64,000 nt of DNA from Ashinkailepas kermadecensis (Eukaryota > Arthropoda > Thecostraca > Neolepadidae): NCBI GenBank assembly GCA_034440615.1, contig JAOTOM010003828.1:31001-95000 (forward strand), read 5' to 3'. Shown one piece after another: positions 21,001-32,999 of this stretch; positions within the stretch are counted from its first letter, which is position 1; the number at the start of each line of letters is the position of its first letter. A program made the translations under genes and the position numbers. Under the pieces are notes generated by a model, which was not told the DNA's origin, made no database searches, and saw only the letters and a program-made list of their open reading frames with translations.

Positions 21001-22250
21001 GTTGGCAGCGGTTTCCTATCAACTGCCGGTCGGTACTCGGCAACTGACGACTTGTAGACGACCAGTGGGCGCTCGTCAATCTGCAGTTGGTCTTCATCAC
21101 TTGACGACGAGTCACCCTGTGCAGCAGTGACGCGCCCGCCGATGGTCCCTCGCTGTCCGGAGGGTGCGCCCGGCTCTGGAGCGGCTCCTCGGACCAGCAT
21201 CCCTCCTCCGATCGCTACAGTCGGTACAGGCACCGCACTCCGTGTTCGAGGCGTATCTGCGACTGGTGGTGACGCAGCTGGCGTCTCTTGACTCGAAGGT
21301 CGGGTCCGCACGCTGGTCAAAGACAGATCCGCGTTGTGGCTGGTCGCCAGCGTCGCCGACCGCTTCGCTGGTGTGTCGTCGGGCGTTTTGGCGTGGCGGT
21401 TCGAGGCCTTCCGCTTCCGCTTCCGCTTCCGCTTCGTCGGTCTCCCCAGCCCCATGGAAGTGCCACGTTCGTCCTCCGAACAGGAAGTATGTGTCTTGAC
21501 ATCACCAGTGTGCGTGCTCACCTCCAGACCGACAGTCACACTCACTGCAGACGAGCGCGCGTTGGCGTTCTCCATTGGCGATCCCTCTCCGCAACCCCGA
21601 GTCTTCCTCCCTTCTTTCTCTACTGGCAACACTTTCCCACGAGCCTTCAGTTTCCTGCCTGTTTCTTCACCTGACCCTTTCCCGAGACCGTCAATCTTCC
21701 TGTCTCCTTCATCCGTGTCTGAGCGCTCTCCGCCGTCACGCATCTCCGCATCGCCTTCAGTCGCCGTCGATCGCTCCCGGCGTCTCATCACATCCCCGTG
21801 TTGACTCTCTGTGACTGAGGAGGCAGGGCGGGCGCCTACAACTGGCGCAACATCACCAACGGCAGCCGGGCGGGCGGCGGGAATGGCGCACATGCCCACT
21901 CCGAAAGGACCGAGCGAGGTACGCACCGCCAGGGCCGATCTCGTCACCCTGGCAGACCGCAGCATGGCGGTGAAGGCACCTACCGCCAAATGCGACGAGG
22001 CTGCCTTGACATGAGACGGGTTCCCATCGGAGAGTTTCGCTGAAGCCGGAGCTCCGGTGGCGGCCGGTGACGAACGGCCAGCTGGTGGTGCGCTCGCGCG
22101 TGGCTGGTCCACTCCGGAGGTCCCACCAGGCATCAGACGTCGGCCGACGACCCAGGCTGGCGTCCCAACTCGCGTGTCGAACTCGTCTGCCATTTCAACT
22201 CCCCGACCACTTTCACCAGCTGGTGCCGAAGCTGCCCCGCCACTTCCCAT
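18065..22250 (-). CDS. ICE1-like gene, giant exon, second reading frame
   Basis: This frame is open from about 22315 to the donor at 18064 (ACG CAA G|GTGGGT, phase 1). It encodes about 1,390 disordered residues. These include Ser/Thr/Glu/Arg stretches and a KRKRKRKRK basic patch. A long acidic repeat of EEPLxxD heptads follows (19855-20935), then an RDSSAQ repeat (19195-19430), a Pro-rich TPPPPPPPPPPLKTPPPTL run and a final SFYEVLDTPTVTP. No enzyme domain is visible. It continues the frame of 22133-31518 only if a small intron (22216-22104, 113 bp, GTG...CAG, correct length modulo 3) or a one-base assembly error is assumed. The long antisense ORFs here are mirror artefacts of repeat-rich, GC-rich coding DNA. 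Confidence 0.7.
19195..19430 (-). repeat. 15-bp coding repeat (RDSSA pentapeptide)
   Basis: GCGCCGACGAGTCTC units in tandem, about fifteen, translate on the minus strand to (R/P)-D-S-S-A-Q/R/P repeats. Every unit has a tandem Ser pair beside Asp and Arg, a possible phosphorylation-rich segment. It lies within the giant exon. Confidence 0.9.
19855..20935 (-). repeat. Higher-order acidic heptad repeat, 84 bp per unit
   Basis: Four related heptads, EEPLLGD, EEPLSID, EEPLQID and EEPPRTS, form a 28-residue unit repeated about a dozen times with near identity. Singles and pairs of heptads are inserted or lost. The result is a strongly acidic, proline-punctuated segment of about 360 residues. The 21-bp heptad is the ancient unit and the 84-bp block the recent one. 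Confidence 0.95.
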
Positions 22251-25200
22251 CGACGCCGGATGTGTCGTGGAACCCCCGCTGAGATCCGAACTCCCTTGCC
22301 ATTCTCCGTCGACGACTCAACCGTCCCGCCACTCTGCGACAGTGTTCGTGCTACAGAATCCACGGCCGGAGGTTGCGCTGCACCCCGCATCCGTGCAGTA
22401 CGGAACACCTCATCGTGGGCGCTAACTCCCGACGTGTCTTCGCCACGCCCAGCGGCCTGAAGGCGCTCCTCACCGCTTCGCGAGTCGCTTCCCGACGCGA
22501 ACAGCCAGCGATGGTGGGCCTCGACTTCGGCTGCCAGTCGCGCCGCGAGCGCGCGCTCAAAAGCACGGCAGGCGGGCGACGCCTCGTGGCAGGACAGGGC
22601 AGCCGTCTCGAAGCCGACAAACGCGGCAACTGGAGAGTCGGGCCGGGAGGTCGGCTCGGCATTGGCAGTGGCAGTGGTGCGGCCACCGCTGACGTGGGTC
22701 CGCTCAGCGGTTGGGTCGCGTGCGAGGTCAGGCGACACGCACGACATACGGCTTAAGTTCCGATTCGCAGTGCGTCGGGGAACTCGAGGAATGGTGCGGC
22801 GGGAATCGGCGCCAGGCTGCTGGATCGCACCAGAGGCGTGATCAGTCTCTGGTGAGCAAGCGACTGAGTCCGACACACGGCTCAACACGCCAGTACGGGA
22901 GCCGGCCACGAGGCGCCTGCGCCGACGACCCGCATCGGAATTCGCCGTGGAGTCAGATTCAGAGTCAGAGTCGCCACGTATTTGTGCCATAGAAGAGACG
23001 TCAGAGGACATTCTGTAAGCCGCTTGCCTCTGGCTGGCCCCTCGCCGAGCTGACCTCCGCCTGGGGTGACACTCCGGGTCAGATTGTGATTCTGACCCCG
23101 ATTTGTGAGCGCTGCTCGAGTACGATGCGGACTTCTCAGAAAAAATCACACTCTGAACCGACCTAGGCTGAGAGCTCGGCTTTCGGGCCGGCCTACTTTC
23201 TGATGCAGACCGTGAGATAAATCTTGACCTCCTGATTAACCCGGCGACCGCACCGGACTTCCGAACAGATGCAGATCCAGAGTCAGAACTCGAGACTGCT
23301 TCAGATTTTGATCCCGGCCCGGAGACAATTCCTTTGTTTCGAACATATTCAGAATCGAATGCAGAGCCTTGCGCCGGCTCGGCGTCGGACTCGGAGGTCA
23401 GGCTGGGGCCGCTGCCAGCTCGACGTCGACGTATCTTTGTCAGTGGACGAATTCGCCGGGGCACGTGCGTTTGCTGCAGGTCTGCCGCGCCTTTAACAGC
23501 GACCTGGTCGGCCCACCCTGCAGCTGAACTTGACTCCGCAACCTTCGCACAGCGGGACGCTCCACACTCCTTCGCCGTGTCGGGGGCAGTGATACTGCCG
23601 GTGGATTCTGCGACATTGGTGCTGTGATCTGCATTCTCAGCGCGTTGACGTGCTCGGCGTCGCAGTCGCGGCTGGTGCCCACCCTGCTCGACCTCGTCCG
23701 CTCCAGCCTCCCTGGCTAACGGGGTGTCTGATCCTGGTGGACATTCCCGCAGTCGCGGCTGATGCCCACCCTGCTCGACCTCGTCCGCTCCAGCCTCCTT
23801 GGCTAATGGGGTGTCTGATCCTGGTGGACATTCCCGCAGATCTGAAGACGTTGAAACTGGTGTGCTTTGAGGCCTTCGATCCACAGTGGATGACGGACAA
23901 TACATGACCTCAATTGCTGGGGAAACCGGCTGTTCTTCTGGCGCTACGACATAAGTACCACTGGGTGTGTTCTTCTGTGCATTTCTTCCCGATTTCGACT
24001 TCTGTTCGGGAATTCCTGCATTCTGCTGTTCGTTTCGTCCCTCATCTCCACTCCGTGCTGCTCTCTGTCGTGCTTGCGATGTCTTCCCATTGTGCATGCA
24101 ACTTAGCCTGGCTTTCACCTGGAGTATTCTCTGCTTCATGCGCTGGTCTTCATCCTCCAGCTGAGCCGTTCTCTGTGCAGCCGCTGGTGGACTATCCGCG
24201 CGGGACATCACAGGTGAAGAGGAGGACATCACAGGGACAGAGGAGGAAATGACATGCGGGCGGGGAGAGCGGGAGGACAGCAGCGGACTCGACCCGGGTC
24301 GGTCACCGCTTCCCACATCCGGATCGACCGGACCAATCACATCCTCCTCGGTCCACCGCACGCTCTCGCCGTCAGGTGCATCCGGCTCTGCTCTCAACTT
24401 CCTGCTGGCAACGTCGCCATCCACTACCTCATGTTTTGCCTGCTGACACAACTGTCGTTTAGGCAACTGACTGGCTGGCACGGGGGCTGTGTGACGGCTC
24501 GTCACCGTCGACCGCTCTGTCTCCACATTTGCTGTACGCGGTGGCGTCGTTGACGGAGCGGGAAGCTCGGACGGGGTCGCTGCGTTCTGTCCTTTGCCGT
24601 TCCCCGAGCTGTTGGTGTCCTTCACTGGTGTCGGTTGCGGTCTCACAGTGGCGTCGGTGTCCTGAACCGGTGGTGCCGTCCGCCCGACCTCAGAGCCGCT
24701 GCCCTCGCCAGGCACTGCCCTCGACGGACTCTGTGCTGGAGTGACATGGACATCAGGGGCCGCGCCTCGACCCGGATGTATTCCAGCATCTAAATACCTA
24801 TTCAGACTTGAGGTCAACGGTAGGCCTGATGACACCCGCACATCTGAAGACATCTGCAAGGATGAAGACACTTGTAGGCCTGCATACATCGGCACCATAG
24901 GAGATACCGGCACGGCGGAAGGTCGCTGACCACTGGTTAACCTCACATCTAAAGATGCCTGCTGGCCGGAAGACGCTTCAACGCCAGGCATCCCGGCTAC
25001 TCCCGCAACTAGTCGGCGCCGCATCCACAGCGAATCCTCCTGCAGCCTCTGCCACTCGCGCGCCACCACTCGCCGCTGTTCCGTCCACCAACTGCCGCTA
25101 AGCGCGCGCTGCCTGGGCTCGCCAACCGCGAAGTCAACCACCGAGAAGCCCGCCAGGCGTGCTGGGTCCGGCAGGCGGCCACCGCGACGCAGTCTGCCGC

Positions 25201-28200
25201 GCAGGGAGAGCAGCAGGCGAGCGCGAGCCCGACGCGGTGCGGCGGCGACACGACGCATGCGACGCGACCAGTCGAACCGACAGCCGAATGCCGACGACGT
25301 CCGCGAGCGCGCCGACGACGTGGTCGGGACGGGCGTCACTGCGGCCGAGATGGGTCTGCCGGGGGTGACTGCGGGCGGTGTGAAGGGCGTCGACGGTGCC
25401 GGTGATGGAGCGATTGTTGACGCTATTGCTGGTGATGGAGCGATTGTTGACGCTATTGCTGGTGATGAGCTGGTGATGGCCACCAGGTCTGACGGTGAAC
25501 TCGCAGGTGCCGCCAGCGCTGAAGACGAACTTGTGCTGGTCGCCATAGTCTTGGGCATCAATGCTGACGGCACCGTCTTGGGCATCAATGCCGACGGCAC
25601 CGTCTTGGGCATCAATGCTGACGGCACCGTCTTGGGCATCAATGCCGACGGCACCGTCTTGGGCATCAATGCCGACGGCACCGTCTTGGGCATCAATGCT
25701 GACGGCACCGTCTTGGGCATCAATGCCGACGGCACCGTCTTGGGCATCAATGCCGACGGCACCGTCTTGGGCATCAATGCCGACGGCACCGTCTTGGGCA
25801 TCAATGCCGACGGCACCGTCTTGGGCATCAATGCCGACGGCACCGTCTTGGGCATCAATGCCGGCGATCCATCCGTTGTGGAAAGAGGCGGTAGCGAGGT
25901 CGGCTTTACCATCATCGGCGAAGAGTTCACAAACGCTGTCACTGCTGATGATGTCTGACTACACAGACCGCTGTCCACTTCTGGTGACACGGCTTCCGCT
26001 GGCCCCGAGGGCGCCTGCCGCGCCACTTCCGTCAACGAGATGACTCCACGCGCCGCCGCCTCTGGTTTGGCAGCATTCTCCGACTGAGAAGTCGCACGGT
26101 GTGAGGGCACACGAGCGCGAGATCCGTCCAACGCCGCGGCCTCGCCTCCCGAGCCACGCCGAACACCCCCGACGCCTCCGCCTGCCACGGTCTCAGCTGC
26201 GCCCGCCGGCCCTGGACCGGCGGCAGCTTCACCGGAGATGTTGCGGCCACCCGCTGTATCTGGTGACAGTGCTGCACGAGCGTCCGAAGGGTCGGTGTCA
26301 GCCATCCAAGGGCCAAACGGTGGCTCTGCGCTTTGTCCCTGAGCTGCACCCAAGCCGTTGGTGTCCGCCGCCCGTGTCGGTTGCACCTCTGCAGCTCCAG
26401 CGACGTGCGGGACTGACGATGGCGTCCGCCCGACCTCAGAGTCGCCTCCAGGCCCCGCCCTCGACGACCTCTGTGTTGGAGCCACAAGCACCTTAGGAAC
26501 CGAGTTCCGGCCAGAAGGCATTCTCGCATCTGAAGCCCCTTTGGCAGCTGCTGTCGCTGGCGGCGCTGACGCCACCTGTCGGCCGCTCTCCGGACCGCCG
26601 CCTTTACCGGCCGTGGACAGGTGGTGCGACGCCCTGACCGAGAAGAGGCGAGGCAGCTCGTCCAGTGTCGGAGCGGCCGGTGGGGCGAACGTCAGCTCCA
26701 GATCCAGCACGATCTCGTCGGGCAGCAGCGCTGAGCCGACGCCGGGCGGACCCGGCGGGCAGGTGTCGCCACCCACGGCCGGCCGGCGGGCGGCCTTCAT
26801 ACGCGGCTGAGTCCTCTGCCTGGTACCACCAGCAACAGGCACGCTGGGCCGCGTCGCAATGATGTCCTTCTTGGCACCGCTCCGTGTCTCTCTGGCGGTG
26901 CCAGGCTCAGGCTTAGCTTTCTTTCCCGACTCGCAGATGGCGGCACGGTGAGCAGACGATGCGCCACGGCGAACGGAAGGAGCGGCAGGAAGCTCGGCAC
27001 GATCACTCTTGGGCGGCATACCTGGATTCAGACCCGGGCTATGGCTGGACTTCGGATCTGGTGCAGCATCAGACCGATCTCCATCACGGATTGAACTGGT
27101 TTTATGTCCGTTTTCTCTTTCGCCCATCCTCTGTTCTACCTCCTTCGGCGGTCCAGTTTTGGCCTTCAAAGCCCTCACAGGTGCCCGCGAATGAGGATTA
27201 TTTTCGTCCGCCAACGTACAACTTGAGCCAGCTTCTTTGGAACGCGTTTCATCCAACAATGTCGAAATGGTTGCTGATTCTCGAGCCTCTGCAGTCGAAG
27301 CGGACGTTCCGCTGCACTTGTCCTTGTCCTTCTCGTGCGTAGCATAAGTATTGTATATGGCCTCACCCCCGCTGTCTATCCGTTGGTTCCGTGACTCTGC
27401 CCCGCAACTGGTCGAAGCAGTCGGGACGGGCCGCGTGACCTCTCTCACATGGTCATCGTCCTGAATCGGGGTGGATTCTATGCTCCTGTCACTTCGACTG
27501 TCGACCTTTCCGGTAGTCCTGACAGTCGCCTCTGCCGGCTGTCCACTCGGGCTTTGTTTGGCAGAGTCGGCCCCAGGTGGAGACACGGTCGACGCCTCAG
27601 AGCCACCAGGTTGCGGAACGACGACCACCGCGGCTGCAGCCGGATGTTCCGGGGTGCCCAGCGCGGCGTGCTCTTGCTCAGCCGGAGGGAAAGACGCCGG
27701 CGGCATCACCTTGGGGTTGACAATCTGATTCAGAACCGGCATTGGTGCTGGAGATGTTTCCTCGGACGTTCCCAAGTGCTTCGGAAGTCTGGTGAGTAGC
27801 GGTGGCTCTGGAGGTGCTCGCTCTGCTGGAGGTGTCACCCCTTGAGGACACGTGGCTGGAGAAATTGGAGGTAGTGATTGCTGATGGACATGCGCTACCT
27901 CAGGTGCCACTCCCCGGCAGGTCGGTGATGGCATGGACTGCGAAGGTCCGGGAGCTTGTGTCACATTCGATGTCCCCGACGAAGACGCAGCAACTGGTGA
28001 CGAGTCCGGGGGCGCGTCAGCTTTCCGCGGTGCCTCCGCCAGGGGGCTGGTGGCCGGCAGCAGGGGCGCACGATCAGCATGATCGGCCAGCTCGAACCCT
28101 GCCGAGTTGAGATGCATCAGCATGTGTCTGCTGCGACTCATTGCCGCCACGCTCTCCGCCTTGGTCTGCCGGCCCGGTGCACCACCCGGCGACGGCGGCG

Positions 28201-31200
28201 CCTCGGGCTCCACGGACGGCCGCAGCGGGCTGAGCGGCGCCCACCCTCCGCCGGAGAGGACTGCCTCCGAGCCAGAGCCGCCAGCAGGAGCAGGACTCGC
28301 GGTGCGCTGCACGTGCGGCAAGTCGATCGAGACGTTGCCCAGTTCAGTCATGTTGCGCAGCAGTGACATGACGTCCAGACCGGCCGCCGGCGCCGCCAGC
28401 CTCCGCTCCCAGTGCGCCCGCTGCCGCCTCCGCTTTCGTCGCCGCCCGCTGGCGACATCCACCGGCGGCCGCAGCAACTTGTAGTTGCGGTCACCTACGG
28501 TGGCCGTCGTCGCCGGCGCGGGTGGCGGCGAGTGGGCTGTCTGGCCTCTGGCAGACACGGGGTGACCGGGAGGCTGGAACTCACTGTCACAGACTGGCTG
28601 TGATATGGCGCATTTCGGCGTGCCCAGGTCACTGTCCTTCCGTGTAGCTCTGACGGCGTCGCCGCTCTTCATCGGGTCGCTGACCTCGGCCGAGATGCCC
28701 TCGAAGACGAACGGCATGGCGCCGGCGACGAAGCCGGCACTCTGTTCGTCGTCGTCCGAGTCCGAGTAGGGCAGCAGTCGGCTCAGATCGGACAGCGCCA
28801 CCAGGCGTGACGGGGAGTCTTTGCTGACCTGCTCCAGGTTGGTACTTCCCTGCGGCTGTTCGCCACTTTTTACCGGCTTCTTGGCACTCTTCCCGGACTC
28901 CTCGCCGCACTCGCCGGACTCCCCGCCGCTCTTTCCGGGCTCTTCAACGCTCCTTTCGGTCGCATTGGTGCTCCTGCTAGATCGCTGGCCTAAATCAGCC
29001 ACACGTTCTTCCTCGCCTTCAAACACGTCTCCAGAGCAGCTTCCAACATTTTGCATGCAAACTTTCTGTTTCTCCTCTTTCGAGCTCTCATGGGGTTCCA
29101 GTACACGTCGCTCGCCACTCTCCACCGGATTCCGATGGCTATTGATGGCCGGTGCCAGAACTGGCATTGGTAATGCAGACGACGCTTCCTCGGACATCCC
29201 CGAGCCATTGGGAAACCTGGTGAGCAGCGGCGACTTTGGAGATGCTCGTTCGACCTGAGGTATCACTCCCTGAGGACACGCGACTGGAGGCAATAGAGGC
29301 GGTGGCTGCTGACGAACACTGCTGATGCAGTTGGACTGGCCCCGCCCGCGCTCCCCCTGCTGCTGGCCAGAGGTGTTCGGCGGCACTGGGGACCGACCGA
29401 CACCGTCGCGGTTTTGACCACCTGCCTCGACGGGAGCACCGAGACCCGGCGAGACGTGCTCGCCTGTGCCGGCCTCCACCGGCCTCGCGGCGGTGTCAAC
29501 AGCCGGCCGGTCCGTCGTCAGAGCGAGATGCTCGCCTGCGCAGGCCGGCTTCCCTGGACTACCGAAGGTACCAGATCGGCCCACTTCATCAGACGCCTGG
29601 TCCGGGGACTGTGGTCGGTCCGGGCTGGGAAACCTGAAAGCCGGCACCGACGACGCGAGACAGTCGACATCGCTGTCGTCACTCCAACTCATCTCGGCCA
29701 CAGGGCTGTCGTACTCACAGCCGACCACACCCACCTCCTCAGCCGGTCTCCGCGCACCACCGAAAGAGGCGAAGTCTGCGCCGTCCGTTGTCAGTCTGCC
29801 GCCACCGGCAGTGGCCTCGCCGTCCATCGCACTAACCTCAGTCGCAGCTGAACTCGATTCGGCACCCGCCGCACTCAACCGCGTGCCGGAGCCCACCTCG
29901 GGACCCGACGTGCTGCCCGGCCCGCCCCGCCCACTCCTTGCCCGCTCAGCCGTCGCAGGGGTGGCGGAGGCGTCAGCTGAGTGGGCCCCGACGTCACCGG
30001 TGACGTCGCCGGCCACCAGTGACGTCACGCTGTCGATTGCATCGGCCGACGGGGACAAGCGGTCCGCCAATCCACGCGTGCCGGTCTCGGCCGGGCGCGT
30101 GGCTGTGTCGGCGTCGAACGCCAGACCGGAGGTCGGCTCGTCGGCCGCGGTCGGCGTGCGATGGCGGGCGAGCGGCGGTTGCGGTCGGGGCACGCTCGTC
30201 GTGTCGTCGTCGTCGTCGTCGCTCTCGATCACGGTCACCGTCACGTTCACGGTGTCAGCGCCGCCGTCCTCGACGGCCGCCGTCGGCTCCGACGAGCCCC
30301 GTCCGTGCGCAACCGCCGTGCCCGTCGGCGGCGAACCGAACGTCAGATCGTCGTCGGAATCGCCGTCGCAATCGCCGCGATCCGAGTCGTCGGAGATGGC
30401 GATCGGCCGGCGCACCGTCGCGCCGCTAGTGACGGCCTCACCACCACCTACCAGTGGCATCGACTGGATGGGGGTCGTGTCGCGCTCGCTCGCCGGCTCC
30501 TCCGGGCTGGAGCCGATTACTATCGGTGCGTCGGACGGCAGATCGCTGCTGCTGCCATCTAATGTCGGCATCGTCGGACTCCAGTCGAGGGGTTCACAAG
30601 CGACATCTGTGGCCGTCTCCGTTTCCTGCGGGCGCTCACTATTGCTATCGGTGATCACTTGCGTCAAGCTCGAGTTTTCCGCACTGCTGCCTGCGGCCAT
30701 TCCGGACTCACCAGAATCCGTCGCGTGTGGGATCGTTCCGATCGTGAAGCTCAAGCTCTCATCGCCTCCGCCCAACGACAGCACCATATCGGCCGCTCCT
30801 CGCAGCTGCGGCATATCCCTGGTTTGGTCAGACATGCCTTCCTTCTCGTCGCTGTCTCCGCCCAGCCGGCCGAAAGCGGTGACCTTGGCCAGCACCACGT
30901 GACGCGTGACGTTCTGGAGCGGAGGCGGGGTCGCGTCACGGACCGGCGCCGCACCCCGGCCGGCGGCCGCCGCTCGTGACCGCTGCGGCGAGCCGGACAG
31001 CGATGTGGCGGCCGTCCGCGGCTCGGCCGACCCGGCTCGGCTCATCTCGGCCGACGGCTCCGCCCGCCGACCGCCGACCGGGTCAGCGGGTGTGTGCGGC
31101 GGCGGCGAGCGGCCGCCGACCGCCACCGGATCTCGACGCGTTCGCAGGTGGTGGTCCCACGCCGTCGCCTGCTCCCGCGCCTCGTCCGCGGCCGACACGG

Positions 31201-31518
31201 CGTCCGCGCACCTCCCCAACTCCCGGTGCGCGTCCTTCCTGGCCGTCTGGCCGGCGTCGCTCGCCGAGCCGTTCTGAATCGGTGCGGCGCAGCACTGGCT
31301 GGCTCCGAGTCGCTGCTCGGCGCTGTGGTCCAACGCGCCGCCGCCGTCGCTGTCATCCTCGTTGTTATCATCGCCGCCGGAGGCAGCAATGTCGGCATCG
31401 TCACCGACGGCATCGTCACCGACGACATCGTCACCGTCGGCCCGACCGTCGAGCCTCAGCTTCCGCATCTTTTCCTTTAGCCATCTGCAGATACGCACGC
31501 GTTCTCCATCCGGCACGA
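22133..31518 (-). CDS. ICE1-like gene, giant exon, first reading frame
   Basis: The exon opens after CCTGTTTGCAG with two bases (31518). It joins in phase to exon 35784-35876 to read DDS-VVPDGERVRICRWLKEK. The frame stays open for 3,128 codons to a TGA at 22133. Composition is Ser/Pro/Ala/Glu-rich and disordered throughout, with acidic patches (DDVVGDDAVGDDAD), SDSESDS stretches, an internal 9-residue repeat (25545-25870) and a 29-residue duplication (23640-23850). The first visible start is not ATG, consistent with an internal exon. Vertebrate ICE1 has the same plan, with a long disordered middle between N-terminal coil and C-terminal helical domain. However, this protein is about twice as long. 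The identity of this part rests on linkage to the C-terminal exons. Confidence 0.7.
23637..23850 (-). repeat. 87-bp in-frame coding duplication
   Basis: The residues RECPPGSDTPLA(K/R)EAGADE... occur twice in a row (29 residues per copy) with one or two substitutions, within the giant exon. Confidence 0.9.
25545..25868 (-). repeat. 27-bp coding repeat (ALMPKTVPS)
   Basis: GGCACCGTCTTGGGCATCAA-type units repeat 12 times with only a synonymous C/T change, giving ALMPKTVPS nonapeptides on the minus strand. High identity at third positions implies recent expansion. Confidence 0.95.
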
Positions 31519-31615
31519 CTGCAAACAGGCATCGGCACTTAGTTGCCTGGAACTAAGGAATCGGACTTAGTTGCCCGGAAACTGGCAGGGAAACTTAGTT
31601 CTCTCGGCTAGGGCC

Positions 31616-31618
<3 letters not shown>

Positions 31619-31648
<30 letters not shown>
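31619..31648. repeat. (AT)n microsatellite
   Basis: About 14 AT dinucleotides, 100 bp upstream of the giant exon's acceptor, inside the first visible intron. Confidence 0.95.
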
Positions 31649-31650
<2 letters not shown>

Positions 31651-32024
31651 ATACTTCGCTGATTTCCTTTAGATTTCCCTAGTCATGTTTGCCTGCAAGC
31701 CGAAGCTGACATACATCAGCATGCACATACGCATGTTTAATAGCAAGGTTATTCGACGATTTCAAATTCACCCAGTAAGATAAAATGCGAGCTGTTTTTA
31801 ATGAAGCACAACCAGCACAACTTTTTCTTGGGTGGAATTTCAACTTAAATTACTCGCTACCGCAGGGCAAGCGGTTCGCCTAAATTCACTTTACGTCGCC
31901 GAAATCCACGTTACGTTACCTAAACCCACTCTACGTCGCCGCATTGCCGCACGTCCAAACTTCTACCTTGCCGTGATGCCTAACTCAGAGCATACTGCAT
32001 TCCAATAATCACTATCATTTCATG

Positions 32025-32765
32025 CAGGGTGTAGTGTCCGGGTGTAGTGTCGGTGTAGTGTCAGTGACTAGTGCCTAGGTCCAGTGTCAGGGTGTAGTGT
32101 GAGGGTGTCGCTTCCGGATGTGGTGTCCGGATGTATTGTCAGGGTCTAGTGTCAAGGTGTAACGCCCGGGTGTAGGGTCCTTGTGTAGTGCCCAGGTGTA
32201 GTGTCGGTGTAATTTCAGGATCTAGTGTCAGGGTGTAGTGTCAGGGTCTAGTGTCAGTATGTAGTGTCGATGTGTAGAGCTAGAATGTAGTGTCAGTGTG
32301 TACTGTCAGGGTATGGTGCCCGGATGTACTGTTCGGGTATAGTGTCTGGGCGCAGTATCAGGGCATAGTATCGGGGTGTGGTGTCAGGGTGTACCGTCAG
32401 AGTGTAGTTCTCGCGTGTAGTGTCCGGGTGAAGTGTCAGGGTGTAGTGTCAGAGTGTAGTTTCAGGGTGTAATGTCCGGGTGCAGTGCCAGGGTGTTGTC
32501 AGGGCATGCTGCCAGGGTGCAGTGTCAGGGTGTAGTGTCCGGATGTGGTGTCAGGGTGTGGCGTCCGGATGTAGTGTCCGGATGTAGTGGCAGCGTGTGA
32601 TGTCCGGGTGTAGTGTCCGGGTGTAGTATTCGGTTTATGGTGTCAGGGTGTGGTGTCAGGGTGTGGTGTCAGGGTTTGGTGTCAGGGTGTGATGTCAGAG
32701 TGTAGTGTCAGAGTGTGGTGTCAGAGTGTGGTGTCAGGGTGTAGTGTCCGGGTGTAGTGTCCGGT
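32025..32765. repeat. Degenerate GGGTGTAGTGTC minisatellite
   Basis: The phrase (G/A)GGTGTAGTGTC(A/C)G recurs about every 15-18 bp for 740 bp with many substitutions. It lies in the intron between 31518 and 35784. Confidence 0.85.
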
Positions 32766-32999
32766 TCACTTCTTGATTTGCTGAAGTGTTAATCGCAAGA
32801 AAACTGAGCAGTGCAGGGTGTGGAGGGGGAGCTTCAACACCCGGACAGGATGCACACACTGAAGTAGAGGTGATCTATGCACCCTCCAAGCAGCAATTCG
32901 GTATATCCGCAGCGTTAGCACATTTGACACGCTCATTGCCGACAGTCTTTCCAGTCGTCATGTACTGGATTACACATTGCCTATGGCTAGAATATTGCA

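Noticed and set aside
19457..21130. 557-residue plus frame (EAAPRRSEAAPRWF repeats) and the 476-residue minus frame at 19508-20938
   Set aside because: Both are shadows of the EEPLxxD coding repeat: an 84-bp unit divisible by three keeps all frames open. Only the minus frame of 18065-22250 continues outside the repeat and joins in phase to other exons.
29466..30902. 478-residue plus-strand frame
   Set aside because: Lies fully antisense within the giant exon and mirrors its Ser/Pro/Val composition; no start context, no domain.
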